A stretch of 64,000 nucleotides of DNA, taken from assembly GCA_036311285.1 (NCBI GenBank), contig JAXJQF010000081.1:1-64000 (forward strand). Reading direction: 5' to 3'. The notes beneath the pieces are model-generated. The model did no database searches and was not told the origin of the DNA. It worked only from the letters and a program-made list of their open reading frames with translations. This DNA is from JAXJQF01 sp036311285. Lineage in GTDB: Bacteria; Pseudomonadota; Gammaproteobacteria; Enterobacterales; Succinivibrionaceae. Shown here piece by piece: positions 63,306 to 64,000 of this stretch. The position numbers and the translations under genes are program-made. Position 1 is the first letter of the stretch. Each line of letters opens with the position of its first letter.

Positions 63306-63365
63306 ATACTTTATTGATTTTAATTTTAGTGATAAAATAAAGAAAAATTTTTTATGAGGTAAAAA

Positions 63366-63653
63366 ATGGCTCGAGTTACAGTTGAAGATGCAGTTAAACA
63401 AGTTGGTAATCGTTTTGATTTAGTTTTAACAGCAGCTCGTCGTGCAAGACAAATATCAGTAAATGGTTGCGATCCTCTAGTTGAATTAGAAAACGACAAA
63501 CCAACAGTTATAGCTTTAAGAGAAATTGAAGAAGGGTTAATTTCTGAAGAATTTATGGATAAGCAAGACCAAAAAGGTCGTTTACGTAGTTCTGAAGAAT
63601 ATAACGAAGTTGTAGATTTACCTTCTTTAGAAAATATATCAATGTTTGATTAA
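63366..63653 (+). CDS. rpoZ: RNA polymerase omega subunit
   Basis: Small RNA polymerase subunit that stabilises beta-prime and forms part of a ppGpp site. MARVTVEDAVKQVGNRFDLV and the block AARRARQISVNGCDPLV are nearly identical to E. coli. The product has 95 residues (91 in E. coli). A GAGGT motif precedes the ATG. It lies between gmk and spoT. Confidence 0.98.
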   Translation: MARVTVEDAVKQVGNRFDLVLTAARRARQISVNGCDPLVELENDKPTVIALREIEEGLISEEFMDKQDQKGRLRSSEEYNEVVDLPSLENISMFD

Positions 63654-63668
63654 AAGTTTTATTTTAAT

Positions 63669-63701
63669 AAAAGGCTCTTCTATATTGAAGAGCCTTTTTT
63701 T
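63669..63701 (+). terminator. Terminator between rpoZ and spoT
   Basis: AAAGGCTCTTC, TATATT, GAAGAGCCTTT form a perfect 11-bp stem followed by a run of Ts. In this organism spoT is therefore at least partly transcribed separately from gmk-rpoZ. Confidence 0.92.
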
Positions 63702-63791
63702 ATATCTTTATTAAATATTTGATATTAATTTAAATATGTTTCATATATTGTGCATTATAATATTACTAAGAACACTAAGGAGGATTTTGGT

Positions 63792-64000
63792 TTGTACAGC
63801 AATCTTTTTAACAATCTATATCTTACGTTAAAATCCTATCTTTCAGATGAACATATATTAATAATCGAAAAAGCTTATAAATGTGCATACAATGCTCATG
63901 AAGGACAAACAAGAAGTAGTGGTGAACCATATATTACTCACCCTATTGCTGTCGCCAAAATTCTAGCAGATTTAAAACTAGATTACCAAACAATCGTAGC
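63792..64000 (+). CDS. spoT: (p)ppGpp synthetase/hydrolase SpoT, N-terminal part
   Basis: Bifunctional enzyme that hydrolyses and makes (p)ppGpp. The window holds the first 69 codons. The translation reads YSNLFNNLYLTLKSYLSDEH and later AHEGQTRSSGEPYITHPIAV, the start of the HD hydrolase domain, matching E. coli SpoT. The start is TTG at 63792, eight bases after a strong AAGGAGG (63777-63783); no ATG is available. It is cut by the window end. A TATAAT at 63756-63761 may be its -10. Confidence 0.93.
   Translation, partial: MYSNLFNNLYLTLKSYLSDEHILIIEKAYKCAYNAHEGQTRSSGEPYITHPIAVAKILADLKLDYQTIV

Overview
The window is chromosomal DNA from an AT-rich (roughly one-third GC by eye) gammaproteobacterium. 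Almost every gene is a conserved housekeeping gene, and many sit in the classic enterobacterial neighbourhoods: murB-birA / coaA / tRNA-Tyr / tRNA-Gly / tuf; mla-murA; kdsC-lptC-lptA-lptB-rpoN; ftsY-ftsE-ftsX-rpoH with rsmD divergent; aroE-tsaC; def-fmt-rsmB-trkA; glnA divergent from typA; gmk-rpoZ-spoT. A complete classical menaquinone set (menA, menF, menD, menH, menB, menC, menE), apart from the last thioesterase and methylase, fits an anaerobically respiring lifestyle. DUF3334 and YfcZ-type proteins point to the Aeromonadales/Vibrionales/Enterobacterales side of the class. A host-associated anaerobe such as a Succinivibrionaceae member would fit, but this is inference.

Layout. 1-467: minus-strand tRNA-Tyr, tRNA-Gly, tuf unit with a visible promoter. 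577-7657: coaA (+), then one long minus-strand envelope block: mlaF-E-D-C-B, murA, murB, birA. 7915-11871: kdsC, lptC, lptA, lptB, rpoN. 11952-16752: minus-strand ftsY, ftsE, ftsX, then an inserted ~1 kb segment with a lipoprotein gene, then rpoH. 16836-24679: rsmD, a giant Sel1-repeat protein, and minus-strand lysM gene, zinc-ribbon gene, purE, tsaC, aroE, rsmJ. 25115-30796: def-fmt-rsmB-trkA-trkH. 30779-38398 (minus): rluA, a putrescine ABC transporter (potF-G-H-I), mltF, a DUF406 gene, menA. 38499-47367: the men cluster, interrupted by a reversed rnb. 47391-55582: prlC, a membrane protein, an M24 aminopeptidase, pssA, recG. 55597-64000: yihY, typA, glnA, three poorly characterised genes (DUF4124, a 70-residue membrane protein, DUF3334), engB, gmk, rpoZ and the start of spoT.

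Functionally the window covers outer-membrane assembly (Mla, Lpt, KdsC), peptidoglycan precursor synthesis and turnover (MurA, MurB, MltF), membrane lipid synthesis (PssA), quinone synthesis, translation and its modifications (EF-Tu, RsmB, RsmD, RsmJ, RluA, TsaC, Def, Fmt, EngB, TypA), transport (TrkAH, PotFGHI) and global regulators (RpoN, RpoH, SpoT).

I found no CRISPR array, insertion sequence, prophage, toxin-antitoxin pair, defence island or secondary-metabolite cluster, and no convincing new multi-gene system. The most interesting signals are local. A broken copy of the ftsX 3' end is stranded beside rpoH and marks a duplication with insertion. The leader of the LysM gene has mutually exclusive pairing arms. 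An intrinsic terminator abuts the start codon of a zinc-ribbon gene. The adenylate-binding loop of BirA is altered. A structured hairpin sits directly before the glnA ribosome-binding site.
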